A stretch of 64,000 nucleotides of DNA, from positions 620,001 through 684,000 of the forward strand of contig NZ_CP118527.1 in NCBI RefSeq assembly GCF_028885415.1, in the 5' to 3' direction. Both the position numbers and the translations under genes were made by a program. The notes below the pieces were generated by a model. The model was not told the origin of the DNA. It searched no databases and was given only the letters and a program-made list of their open reading frames with translations. Origin of the DNA: Streptomyces coeruleorubidus (GTDB taxonomy: Bacteria; Actinomycetota; Actinomycetes; Streptomycetales; Streptomycetaceae). Below, one piece after another: positions 51,935 through 61,406 of this stretch; position 1 is the first letter of the stretch, and the number at the start of each line of letters is the position of its first letter.

Positions 51935-54402
51935 TCAGCTCGGTCGCTTCGGCTTCGATTGAGAAGTGGGCGAACCAATGGCCGTCAGGCGGTACCTCGC
52001 CTCGGCCCGTGTGTCGAATTCGAGCACTCCCGGCTCCGGGTGCCGTACCCGGACGGGGCGCCCGTGCGCGGTCACCTTCAACCGGGTCGCAGACCGCACG
52101 AGCACCCGGTTGCCCGAGCGGGAACGCAATTCACCACCCACCAACGCACCCTCGCGCCACTCCAGATCCACCTCGAAGCCGCCGCGCGCGAGCAGACCGC
52201 GCACCCGTCCGTTCGCCAACGCCGGAGGCAGCGCGGGCAGCAGATGCAGCTCACCCGTATGGGACTGCAGCAACCACTCCGCAACCCCCGCCGTCGCCCC
52301 GAAGTTGCCGTCGATCTGGAACGGCGGATGCAGATCGAAGAGGTTCGGCGCGGTGCGCTCGGGCGTGAGCAGATCGGCCAGCAGCTTGTAGGAGCGTGCG
52401 CCGTCCTCCAGCCGCGCCCAGAAGTTGATCTTCCAGGCGAGCGACCACCCGGTACCCGCGTCACCGCGCTGCTCCAGCGTCCTGAGGGCCGCTGCGAACA
52501 GGTCGGGGGTGTCCCGTTTGGTGATCTGGTTGCTGGGGTGCAGACCGTACAGGTGGGAGACGTGCCGATGCTCCTGCTCGGGCGCGGTGGCGTCCCAGTC
52601 CTCCGACCACTCCTGCAACTGCCCCTGGGCACCGACTTTCATGGGCGGCAGCTTCCCGCGTGCGGCCCGGACCGCGTTCCGCATGGCACGGTCCTCGTCG
52701 AGCAACTGTGATGCCTTGACGAATCCGTCGAAGAGGTCGCGCAGGATCTGGTTGTCCATGGTCGGACCGGCGCACACGGACACGTCCGGGTGGTGGGCGT
52801 TCTCCGGGGAAACCGCGGGGCAGGTGACGAGGTGCCCGGTTCCCGGATCGGTGACCAGGGTGTCGAGGAAGAACCGCACCGCGCCGCGCAGTACCGGATA
52901 TCGGCGACGCAGCGCCTGCTTGTCGCCGGTGAAGAGGTAGTGCTCCCAGATGCTGGTCGACAGCCAGGCTCCCCCGGTTTGCCACATGCCCCAGAACGCG
53001 CCGTCCACCGGGGCTGTGCCGCGCCAGGCGTCGGTGTTGTGATGGGTGACCCAGCCGCCGGCTCCGTATTGCACCTCGGCGGTTCTCGCACCGGCATCGG
53101 CCAGGTCCCCGAGCATGTCGAAGACCGGTTCCCAGCACTCCATGAGGTTGGTGACGGGTGCGGGCCAGTAGTTCATCTCTGTGTTGATGTTGATCGTGTA
53201 CTTGGAGTCCCAGGGCGGACTGAGCGAGTCGTTCCAGATGCCCTGGAGGTTGGCGGGCTGGGTGCCGGGCCGCGACGAGGAGATCAGCAGATAGCGTCCG
53301 TACTGGAAGTGCAGGGCCACCAGGTGAGGGTCGGCGGCGGTGGCGAATCTCGTCACGCGTTCGTCGGTGGGCAGCGTCGCGGCATCTGTCCTGCCGAAGT
53401 CGAGCTCCACCCGCCGGAACAGCTTCTGGTAATCGGCGACGTGGCGTCTCAGCAGCCGGGCATACGGGACGCCCGACGCGGCGTTGAGCGCGGTGGTGGC
53501 CCTGGCGATGTGGTCGCCCGTCGGGTCCTGGTGGTTGGTGTAGCTGGTGCCGATCGAGATCAGCAGGGTGACGGCGTCGGCTCCGGTGATTTCGAGGGTC
53601 CCGTTGTCGCTGGTGACGGTCCCGCCCTCGGCGTGGGCGCGGGTCAGGGCCCGGAACCGTACCTGTCCCTTGATGCCCTCACGGGTTTGCGTCGTTCCGT
53701 CGATCGTGATGGTGATCCGGTCGGGCGATGACGCGGTTACGGTCTGGGGCTGTCCAAGGCGGCCGTGAAGGAAAGGGACCCCGGGACATCGGCCGTCAGC
53801 CGAACGACGATCACCTGGTCCGGATGGCTGGCGAAGGTCTCACGGCGATACGTCACCCCGTTCCGCCGGTACCGGACGGAGGTGACCGCCGAGTCAAGGT
53901 CGAGCGTTCGCCGATAGTCCTCTGCCTCGCCCTCGGCGGTGAAGACCAGCCGCAGGTTGCCGACCGGCTGGTACATCAACTCACCCTTGGGGATGCCGAG
54001 AAAGTCCGAATCGATGAGGGACTGGGCGGCGCTCCACTCTCCGGCGAAGACGCGCCGTCGGATCTCGGGAAGGGCGGCCAGAGCCTTGGGGTTCGCCGGC
54101 TCATAGGGACCACCTGCCCACACCGTGTCCTCGTTGAGCTGGAGTAATTCGGTATCCGTACCGCCGAAGACCATGGCGCCGAGCCGCCCGTTGCCGACGG
54201 GCAGTGCCTCGAGCCACTCGGAGGCCGGCCGGGGATACCAGAGCACGAACTCACCCGGGCGCGGGCCGGCCGCCGCGGCGTCCTGTGACGGCGTCCGGTG
54301 GGCGTCGGCTCCTCCAGCGGCATACGCGCCGCCGGACGGCATGAGAGCCGCAGCGCTCGCTCCGGCTGTGGTGGACAGGGCGAGGAAAAGTCTGCGATCC
54401 AT
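51935..54402 (-). CDS. GH95 alpha-L-fucosidase/galactosidase, secreted, one frameshift
   Basis: About 822 residues from ATG 54402. Signal [24 protein letters not shown], then [28 protein letters not shown], the GH95 N-terminal domain. The frame slips at 53747-53750 (CCCCC read as CCCC) after TAALDSP, and continues [17 protein letters not shown]. The catalytic (alpha/alpha)6 barrel shows [83 protein letters not shown] and [21 protein letters not shown]. Other barrel members (galactosidase-type GH95) are possible. The N-terminal two halves are otherwise complete, so the gene is likely functional. Confidence 0.92.
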
Positions 54403-55346
54403 GCCTCAAAGCGTCGAGTCATCGGATGTCTGCTGTCGACCCCAGGGGCCATATCCGAAAGTTTCCGCCCGTACTGGGACCGCTTCGAGGGTGGGCGGGT
54501 CCTCCGCGGCTGCGGGGCACCCCAAGGGACTCGGACGGAGCTTGGCGGTCGCGGAGGAGCGGATCCCGCACCGGTGCCGGAGCCAAGGGGTGCGGCGGCG
54601 GACAAAGGAGGCCCCTGGGCGCCTCCGATGAATCCGCCAAGCCAGTGAGACGGCCCGGATACGTTCCCGGCGGTCCCGGCCCCGCCTCCGTGGGTCGGCG
54701 CCCTCGCGACGCAGCGCGGTCACCAACGTGCCGAAATGGATGCGGGCCGCAGGTGCCGATGACCTCCGCGTCCGGATCGTGTCACTTCGCGGAGGAGGTC
54801 GCACGCTTGAGCCGCATGTCGGGCTCCACCGTCAGCCCTGGCGAGGGAAAGCCGGCCGCGGACAGGCATCGCGGGCGGCCGTGGCGCCTGCCGCCGGCCG
54901 ACTCGCGCACCCGTCACCGTCACTCATCCATCTACGCAGGTCAGCGAACCCTTCCTCGCGGCTTGAGAGGCGTCGGCGGCAGCTCGGGGGCAGGCAGCGG
55001 GTCGCCGTCGTACCCCTTCACCACTCCGAATCTCGCCCCTTCCATCCAGGCGCGGGGTCCCCCGGTCGACGAGCTCACGCGCGCGAGGGCGATCCGCAGT
55101 TGACAGCGGGAGCGCGGAGGTCGGCCACAGCACGCGCACCGACACGCCATTTGCTGCCACACCCCGGGCCGCGCGCTCGCGCCGTACGCCGCACCGGGTC
55201 CCCCTTGCCTCCAAGGGGACGGCACCGTACGCTCACCGCTCGTACCGACTGGCCGGTATGTCAGGTGGATGCGTCGGTACGCGACGACGGCGGCCTGCAC
55301 AGCCGCGCTGACCGCCGATCCCACGCGACCGTCGAAGGAGCCGGAG
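54403..55346. other. Gene-poor stretch of about 940 bp
   Basis: I find no frame here with convincing protein features on either strand; all are arginine/proline-rich shadows. It presumably holds the promoters of the leftward GH95 gene and the rightward dehydrogenase gene. No hairpin or repeat stands out. Confidence 0.45.
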
Positions 55347-56354
55347 ATGAGCAGAATCAACCACCAGGTGCGTCTGGCCGCACGTCCCGTGGGCGAGCCG
55401 CGGCCCACCGACTGGGAGCACGTCGAGGAGCGGACCGGGCAGCCGGGCGACGGGGAATTCCTGGTGCAGGTGCTCTGCCTGTCGATCGACCCGGCGATGC
55501 GCGGCTGGATGAACGCGGGCCGGTCCTACATCCGTCCCGTGGAGATCGGCGAGGTGATGCGCGCCGGCGCGGTGGGAAGGGTGATCGCCTCCCGGCATTC
55601 CGGGTTCGTGGTCGGCGACCATGTGTCGGGCTCGTTCGGCGTGCAGGAGTACTGCGTGTCGGACGGCCGCGACGTGACCAAGGTCGACCCGGAGGCCGCC
55701 CCTTTGCCGACTTATCTCGGCGCTCTCGGCATGTCGGGCCTGACGGCCTACTTCGGCCTGATCGACATCGGGCGACCCGAGCCCGGTCAGACCGTCGTCG
55801 TCTCCGGAGCGGCGGGGGCGGTCGGCAGTGTCGTCGGGCAGATCGCCAAGATCCTGGGCTGCCGGGTCATCGGCATCGCCGGCGGCGAGTCCAAGTGCCG
55901 GCTGGTGGTCGACGAGTTCGGCTTCGACGCCGCGATCGACTACCAGAAGGAGGACGTTCGCAAGGCGCTGCGCGAACACGCTCCCGACGGCGTCGACGTG
56001 TACTTCGACAACGTCGGCGGTGACGTTCTGGACGCCGTGCTGCTGCGGCTGGCGCGCGGTGCCCGCATCGTCGTCTGCGGCGCGATCTCCCAGTACAACA
56101 GCACCAACCCGCAAGGCCCCGGCAATTACCTGTCGCTGCTGGTGAACCGCGCCTCCATGACGGGCATGGTGGTGTTCGACTACGCCGACCGGTACGCCGA
56201 GGGCATCGCGCAACTGGCCGCATGGCGGGCAGAGGGCCGGCTGAAGTCGCTGGAGGACGTGGTGTCCGGCGGCGTGGCCGCGTTCCCCGAAACCTTGATG
56301 CGGCTCTTCCGTGGCGAGAACCACGGCAAGCTGGTGCTGAAGATCGCGGACTGA
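55347..56354 (+). CDS. NADPH-dependent MDR-family oxidoreductase (CurA/leukotriene B4 dehydrogenase type)
   Basis: A 335-residue zinc-free medium-chain reductase from ATG 55347 with GGAG before it. MSRINHQVRLAARPVGEP, LSIDPAMRGWMN, SGSFGVQEYC, YLGALGMSGLTAYFGL and VVVSGAAGAVGSVVGQIAKILG are hallmarks of the YncB/CurA group that reduces enones. YFDNVGGDVLDAVLLRL is also typical. No zinc cysteines. Followed 25 nt on by a zinc alcohol dehydrogenase gene on the same strand, probably one transcript. Confidence 0.93.
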   Translation: MSRINHQVRLAARPVGEPRPTDWEHVEERTGQPGDGEFLVQVLCLSIDPAMRGWMNAGRSYIRPVEIGEVMRAGAVGRVIASRHSGFVVGDHVSGSFGVQEYCVSDGRDVTKVDPEAAPLPTYLGALGMSGLTAYFGLIDIGRPEPGQTVVVSGAAGAVGSVVGQIAKILGCRVIGIAGGESKCRLVVDEFGFDAAIDYQKEDVRKALREHAPDGVDVYFDNVGGDVLDAVLLRLARGARIVVCGAISQYNSTNPQGPGNYLSLLVNRASMTGMVVFDYADRYAEGIAQLAAWRAEGRLKSLEDVVSGGVAAFPETLMRLFRGENHGKLVLKIAD

Positions 56355-56379
56355 CCGGGCAGAGGGAGGGAGGAATCCG

Positions 56380-57432
56380 GTGAAAGCACTGAGCTACCAC
56401 GGACGTCACGACATCCGCTACGGGGACGTCCCCGAGCCTGCCGTCACCAACCCCACCGATGCGGTCATCCAGGTCACCACGGCCGGCATCTGCGGCAGCG
56501 ACCTGCACATCTACCACGGCAACCCGTTCAGCCCGGACCTGGGCTACACACCAGGACACGAGTGCGTCGGTGTGGTGGCCGACACCGGCGACCAGGTCAC
56601 CGGCTTCAAGCCCGGCGACCGGGTTCTGGTGCCCGCCTCGGTCGGCTGTGCCCGGTGCCGGTCATGCGCGGCCGGATTCACCGCCCGGTGCGAGCGCGCC
56701 AAGTCCAGCACGGAGCTCTGCTACGGGGTGAGCCCGCAGCTTCAGGGCAGCCAGGCCCAGGCCCTCGCGGTGCCGTACGCCGATGTCAATCTGGTGCACC
56801 TGCCCGAGGACATCTCCGACGAAGCCGCAGTCGTCCTGACGGACAACGCCCCCACGGCCTGGTACGGCTGCCGCCGTGCCCGCATCCAGCCCGGTGAGAC
56901 GGTCCTGGTCATCGGCCTCGGCCCGGTCGGCCTCATGGCCGCCCAGGGCGCCTTCGCGATGGGCGCCGCGCGGGTGCTGGGCGCGGACCTGGTCGCGGAA
57001 CGCCGCGCTTTCGCCGCCACCCTGGGTGTCGAGCCGGTCGAGGGCGAGGACGCGCGGACGGCCATTCGGGACATGACAGGCGGACGCGGGCCGGACGCCG
57101 TGGTGGAGGCCGTGGGCTCGGACGCCACCATCGAGCTCGCCCTCAAGGCCGTCCGGCAAGCCGGCCGGGTCAGCGTCATCGGGGTCAGCCAGAGCAAGGC
57201 GTTCCCTTTCCACATGGGGCTGACGCAGGTCAAGGAACTGGAGTTCGCCATCGGGCTGTGCTCGGTGCACCACGAACTCCCGCCCCTGATCGCCCTCACC
57301 CATGCCGGCCGGCTCAAGCCGGAGATGGTCGTCTCCCACCGCTTCGCCCTCTCCGAAGGTCCGGCGGCGTACGAACTATTCGCCGACCGCTCCGACGGCG
57401 TCCGCAAGATCCTCCTCGATCCCACCCGCTGA
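56380..57432 (+). CDS. Zinc-dependent alcohol dehydrogenase family protein
   Basis: A 350-residue enzyme. GTG 56380 (MKALSYHGRHDIRYGDVPEP) has GGGAGG upstream. Catalytic zinc: TAGICGSDLHIYHG and GHECVGVV; structural zinc region VGCARCRSCAAGFTARCE is complete. Cofactor fold VLVIGLGPVGLMAAQGA; VVEAVGSDATIELALKAV follows. Closest memory is the glutathione-independent formaldehyde/threonine-dehydrogenase-like class in this genus; substrate unknown. A terminator hairpin lies 9 nt after the stop. Confidence 0.92.
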   Translation: MKALSYHGRHDIRYGDVPEPAVTNPTDAVIQVTTAGICGSDLHIYHGNPFSPDLGYTPGHECVGVVADTGDQVTGFKPGDRVLVPASVGCARCRSCAAGFTARCERAKSSTELCYGVSPQLQGSQAQALAVPYADVNLVHLPEDISDEAAVVLTDNAPTAWYGCRRARIQPGETVLVIGLGPVGLMAAQGAFAMGAARVLGADLVAERRAFAATLGVEPVEGEDARTAIRDMTGGRGPDAVVEAVGSDATIELALKAVRQAGRVSVIGVSQSKAFPFHMGLTQVKELEFAIGLCSVHHELPPLIALTHAGRLKPEMVVSHRFALSEGPAAYELFADRSDGVRKILLDPTR

Positions 57433-57440
57433 TCCTGTTC

Positions 57441-57470
57441 ATGAGAGGGAAGACATGGCTTCCCTCTCAT
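57441..57470 (+). terminator. Rho-independent-type hairpin after the dehydrogenase pair
   Basis: ATGAGAGGGAAG (57441-57452) and CTTCCCTCTCAT (57459-57470) form a perfect 12-bp stem with a 6-nt loop, 9 nt past the stop. Confidence 0.8.
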
Positions 57471-57561
57471 ACAGGGCACTTCCTGGCGCGGGTGAACTGC
57501 CCGTGCGCGGCTGACGTCGTACGGTCTTGTCACCACGCATCACGAGGAGACAGGAAGGCTG

Positions 57562-57894
57562 ATGATCTTCATCACCGCCAAGTTCCGAGTCCGTCCCGAG
57601 CATGCCGACCGGTGGCCGGACATCACCGCCGACTTCACCGAAGCCACGCGCCGAGAGCCCGGCTGCCTCTGGTTCGACTGGTCGCGAAGCCTGACGGACA
57701 CCACGGAGTACGTCCTGGTCGAGGCCTTCCGCGATGACGAAGCAGCCGCTGCTCATGTGCAGTCGGCGCACTTCAGGGCTGCGCAGCAGACCTTGCCGCC
57801 CCATCTGATCGAGACACCCCGCATCGTGAACGCGAACGTTCCGCAGGACGACTGGTCGCTCCTGGGCGAGATGGCCGTTCACGAGCAGGGATAG
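57562..57894 (+). CDS. Putative quinol monooxygenase (ABM domain)
   Basis: A 110-residue antibiotic-biosynthesis-monooxygenase-fold protein. MIFITAKFRVRPEHADRWPDITADFTEATRREPGCLWFDW and YVLVEAFRDDEAAAAHVQSAHFRAAQ are characteristic of the YgiN group. ATG 57562 follows AGGAGACAGGAAGG. Acts as a dimer in related proteins, oxidising quinols or small aromatics without cofactor. It converges with the catalase-like gene, ten nt apart. Confidence 0.9.
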   Translation: MIFITAKFRVRPEHADRWPDITADFTEATRREPGCLWFDWSRSLTDTTEYVLVEAFRDDEAAAAHVQSAHFRAAQQTLPPHLIETPRIVNANVPQDDWSLLGEMAVHEQG

Positions 57895-57904
57895 CAGGGC
57901 CGGC

Positions 57905-59017
57905 TCAGCCGAGCAGGTGCGCGCTGCTGACCGGTTCGCGCCGCTGCTGTCCATTGATGCGGTGCCGCTCGATGGACGAGCGCCGGTAGACCTCGTGCCG
58001 CACTCGCTGGATCTCGCCGATGGGCCGGTGCTCCTCTCGTGAGCGCCACGGTGTGATCGACGTGGCGTCGGCGGCCGTCACGTTGTCGTCCCCGCCGATG
58101 TCCTGACGCGGGAGGTCCACACGGGCGACGGTCACCCAGGGGGACAACTCTTCGGACCACTTCACGGAGGTGTTGTCCACCGGCATACGAGCCAGATCGG
58201 TGTTCAGCTGCACTTGGAGCTCGAAGGAGTGGTCCCGTTCCGCGGCCTCGGCGACCAGGGTGCGGCGAAACGCCTCGTTGTCCGCGCGCACGTCCACGAT
58301 CTGGTGGGTGAGAGCGGCCAGGGACTCGGCCGTCGGCACGGTGCGGATCTTGGCGATGTGGTCGCCGTACCGGAAGGCACCCATGCTGTTGTAGGTGTAC
58401 GACAGCAGGTTCCTGCGCGGGACGGTGGTGAACGAGAGCATGGCGAACAGTTCGTCCCACAGCCAGCCGTCCGGGTCGGTGAGCGTGCCCCGGCGGGTCA
58501 GGAACTCCGCCATCCAGGTCTTGCGGCGGGCGGGGTTCACCAGGGCCTCGGGCAGCTCCGCGAACAGGTCCTCGATGACCATGTAGTCGTAGGCGGTGTT
58601 CGCGAAGAAGACATCGTTGTTGATCAGGTTGAGGTCGAAGGTACCGGTGTCGGGTTCGTCGGCCAGCAATGAGGGGCCGGGGACCCCGAACAGCTTGACG
58701 CCCATCCCGCACGCCGCGCCGAGCTGATGGTCGGGACGCTGGTGGCCCAGACCGTTGGAGTAGCGGACGGCGGCGTCGTACACGGTGGGCCGGGCGAAGA
58801 TGCCCTGCCCGTGGAAGCCGCGATTGTCACCGACGGTGACGGTGGCCTTGAGGAGGCCGTAGGTCTTTCCGTGGGCGGTGCGGACGGCGCGGCCGACGTC
58901 CTCACGCTCGACCGAGGCGCCGGTGCGCTGCGCCACCTGCGCGACCACGGCGGCCAACTCTTCCTGATAGGTCGGACGTTCGACGGGGCGGTAATGCTCG
59001 TAGCGGACGGGATCCAT
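57905..59017 (-). CDS. Catalase-like haem protein
   Basis: A 370-residue protein, shorter than true clade catalases. Catalase-fold marks: KTYGLLKATVTVGDNRGFHGQGIFARPTVYDAAVRYSNG, with the distal-histidine region replaced by non-standard residues; TFDLNLINNDVFFANTAYDYMVIEDLF; LSYTYNSMGAFRYGDHIAKI. It belongs to the small catalase-related (SrpA-like) proteins that may act as peroxidases. ATG 59017 with GGAAGG upstream. A palindrome 47-59 nt before the start is a likely hydroperoxide-regulator site. Confidence 0.85.
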   Translation of the reverse strand: MDPVRYEHYRPVERPTYQEELAAVVAQVAQRTGASVEREDVGRAVRTAHGKTYGLLKATVTVGDNRGFHGQGIFARPTVYDAAVRYSNGLGHQRPDHQLGAACGMGVKLFGVPGPSLLADEPDTGTFDLNLINNDVFFANTAYDYMVIEDLFAELPEALVNPARRKTWMAEFLTRRGTLTDPDGWLWDELFAMLSFTTVPRRNLLSYTYNSMGAFRYGDHIAKIRTVPTAESLAALTHQIVDVRADNEAFRRTLVAEAAERDHSFELQVQLNTDLARMPVDNTSVKWSEELSPWVTVARVDLPRQDIGGDDNVTAADATSITPWRSREEHRPIGEIQRVRHEVYRRSSIERHRINGQQRREPVSSAHLLG

Positions 59018-59063
59018 GGTGCTGCCTTCCTGTGATGGTGCTCCTGACCCCAGACGCTAGCCA

Positions 59064-59076
59064 GCAATTAAATTGC
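59064..59076. promoter_or_regulatory. MarR/OhrR-like palindrome before the catalase-like gene
   Basis: GCAATTAAATTGC is a perfect 13-bp palindrome in an AT-rich patch, 47 nt upstream of the start. AATT-centred palindromes of this form are used by OhrR-type hydroperoxide sensors. No marR gene is nearby, so the regulator would act in trans. Confidence 0.6.
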
Positions 59077-59251
59077 GCACAATATAACTGCCTGTGATGT
59101 ATCCCATGCCTCCACGCCCAGGGATCACATCAACTCCGAAATGTGACCAACGGCAGACTTACAGCCATTCCAACCAGTCGGTATGGTGCGCCGCCTGAAG
59201 CACTCTTTCCCGTTCACCGCACGGATCCGAGCCGTAGTGGAAGGCCAGGCG

Positions 59252-59733
59252 ATGACATACGCCGACGAGAACCGGTACCCACCCTCAGCACAGTCCTATG
59301 GGATCCCCCCTCGACACGAGACGTACGGACAGAACCCGTGGCCGGAGTCGTACGGGCACGACGCCGCGCGCTACGACTCGTACGGGCGGCAAGCCCCTGG
59401 GACGCCCCCTACGCGCACGAGACCCATCGAGACGACGCCGACCTCACCGCCCTCCGCTCGGCCTACCGCCTGCTCCGCCGGATCTCCACGCTCACCGCGC
59501 TCGGCTCCTTCGTGGTGTATGTCGTGCTGTCCTGCTACGCGCCCGGTCTGATGGGATCCGAGGTCACCGGAGAGCTGAGCCTGGGCATGGCCTTGGGCAT
59601 CCTCCAACTCGTCGTCACCTTCGCGGCGGTCTTCTGGTACGGGCGCAGCGCACAACGCTCCGTGGATCCGTTGGCCCGCGCCGTCCGGGAGCGGGCGGTC
59701 CCGGCCGGCCGGAACGCGGGGATGGCGAGATGA
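59252..59733 (+). CDS. DUF485 membrane protein, symporter partner, one frameshift
   Basis: About 160 residues from ATG 59252 (MTYADENRYPPSAQSYG), a tyrosine- and proline-rich N-terminal tail. The frame slips at 59394-59397 (CCCCC read as CCCC). The rest is classic DUF485: LRSAYRLLRRISTLTALGSFVVYVVLSCYAPG and LSLGMALGILQLVVTFAAVFWYGRSAQ, two helices. In many bacteria DUF485 genes precede ActP-like acetate/solute:sodium symporters; here the stop overlaps the symporter ATG. The tail is longer than in the usual 100-residue members. Confidence 0.87.
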
Positions 59734-61345
59734 ACGACTTCAGCTCCGGGGCGCAGGCCCTCGTCCTGGTTCTGTTCACCACGCTGGTCACCGTCACGCT
59801 GCTGATGTGCGTCATGGCGGGACCGGACCGCGACGACCTGGCGAACTTCTACACCGGCTACCTGTCGCTCACCCCGCTCAAGAACGGCCTGGCGATCGCG
59901 GGCGACTACATATCCGCCGCCACGGTGCTGAGCACCACCGGGATCATCGCGCTCTCCGGATACGACGGCTACGTCCTCGCGGTCAGCACCGCCCTGTCCC
60001 TGGTGCTGCTGATGTTCCTGCTGGCCGAACCCCTGCGCAACGCCGGCAGGTTCACCATGGGCGACGTCCTGGCCCGCAACATGTCCGGACGGGCCGTGCG
60101 TATCGCCGCCTGCCTGGTGACGCTCTCGGCGACCCTGCCCTTCCTGGTCGTCCAGCTCTCCGGAGCCGGGTCGCTGCTCACCTTCATCCTGGACATTCCG
60201 TACGCTGCGGGCGCCAGGACGGCGTGCATCGTCATCGTCGGCACTCTGATGATCATCTACGCGGCGATCGGCGGTATGCGGGGCACCGCGCTCATTCAGA
60301 TGATCAAGATCGTGCTCCTGCTCGGCACCAGCATGGTCGTCGCCGCTCTCGTGCTCAGCCGCTTCGACTGGAGCCCCGGCGACATCCTCAGGGCAGCCCA
60401 GCACGGCAGCGGCGCGGGCCCCGCCTACCTTCAGCAGGGCCTGCAACTCGGCACGTCCACCGGTGGCCGGCTGGACTTCGTCAGTCTCCAGATCACCGTC
60501 ATCCTCGGCGTGGCCTGCCTGCCGCACATCACGATGCGCCTGTACTCCGCGCAGGACGTACCGGCCGTCCGCCGCTCCATGTCATGGGCGGTCGGCACGG
60601 TCACCACGTTCTGCCTGCTCGTGATCATCATGGGTACGGGCGCGGCGGCCCTGGTGGGATCGCAGTACATCACCGCGGCCGACCCGCACGGCAGAACATC
60701 GGTGCTCATGCTGTCCCAGGTGCTCGGCGGGGCCCCCGGCTCCGCAGGCGCGACGATCCTGTACTCGGCCGTGGCAGGCATGGTGTTCATCACCCTGCTG
60801 TCGTCGGTCGCGGGGATGACCCTGGCCGCGGCTTCGTCACTCGCCCACGACCTGTTCGCCCATGCGGTGCGGCGGGGACGGGCCGAGCCCCGTACCGAGA
60901 TGGCGGTGGCGGCGTGGACGAGCGTGGCCGTGGGGATCGTCGCCATCGGGCTCGCCACCATGGTGCAGAACTGGGACGTCGGCGTGCTGACCACTCTGGC
61001 CATCTGCATAGGGGCATCGGCGGTGGCACCGCGCTCACCTACTCCCTGTTCTGGCGAGGCTTCACGCGCACCGGCCTGCTCGCCACCCTCTACGGTGGCG
61101 CGGCCTGCGCGTTGCTGCTCATGGTCTTCTCCAAGGCCGTTTCGGGCACGCCGTCCGCCGTCTTCCCGAATGCCGACTTCGACCTGTTCCCCATGCAGTC
61201 CACCGGGCTGGTCTCCATCCCGTTCGGCTACCTCGCGGGCTGGCTGGGCAGCCGTCTGGACCACCGTCGCCGTGCCGCCGACAGCCGTGAGCAGCGGCGC
61301 CTGTACGAGGAGAGCGAGGCACGGCTTCTCGCCGCAGCCGAATGA
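59730..61345 (+). CDS. Solute:sodium symporter family transporter (ActP-like), one frameshift
   Basis: About 538 residues, 13 predicted helices. ATG 59730 overlaps the DUF485 stop (ATGA). DDLANFYTGYLSLTPLKNGLAIAGDYISAATVLSTTGIIAL is the family start; LPFLVVQLSGAGSLLTFILDIPY, ACLPHITMRLYSAQDVPAVRRS and TLLSSVAGMTLAAASSLAHDLF follow. The frame slips near 61028-61032 after LAICIGASAVAP (one G missing) and continues ALTYSLFWRGFTRTGLLATLYG to LLAAAE. Acetate, pyruvate or another monocarboxylate is likely; sequence does not decide. Confidence 0.9.
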
Positions 61346-61406
61346 CCACGGCGGCGTGGGCGGGCCGGCTCCAGGCGGCCTCCCGCGCCGGCCGCGGCCC
61401 GGACGG

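Noticed and set aside
59071..59090. ATTGC-N7-ATAAC as a ninth double-operator copy
   Set aside because: Only the left half fits, there is no second repeat at 19 bp, and the neighbouring palindrome explains the sequence better.
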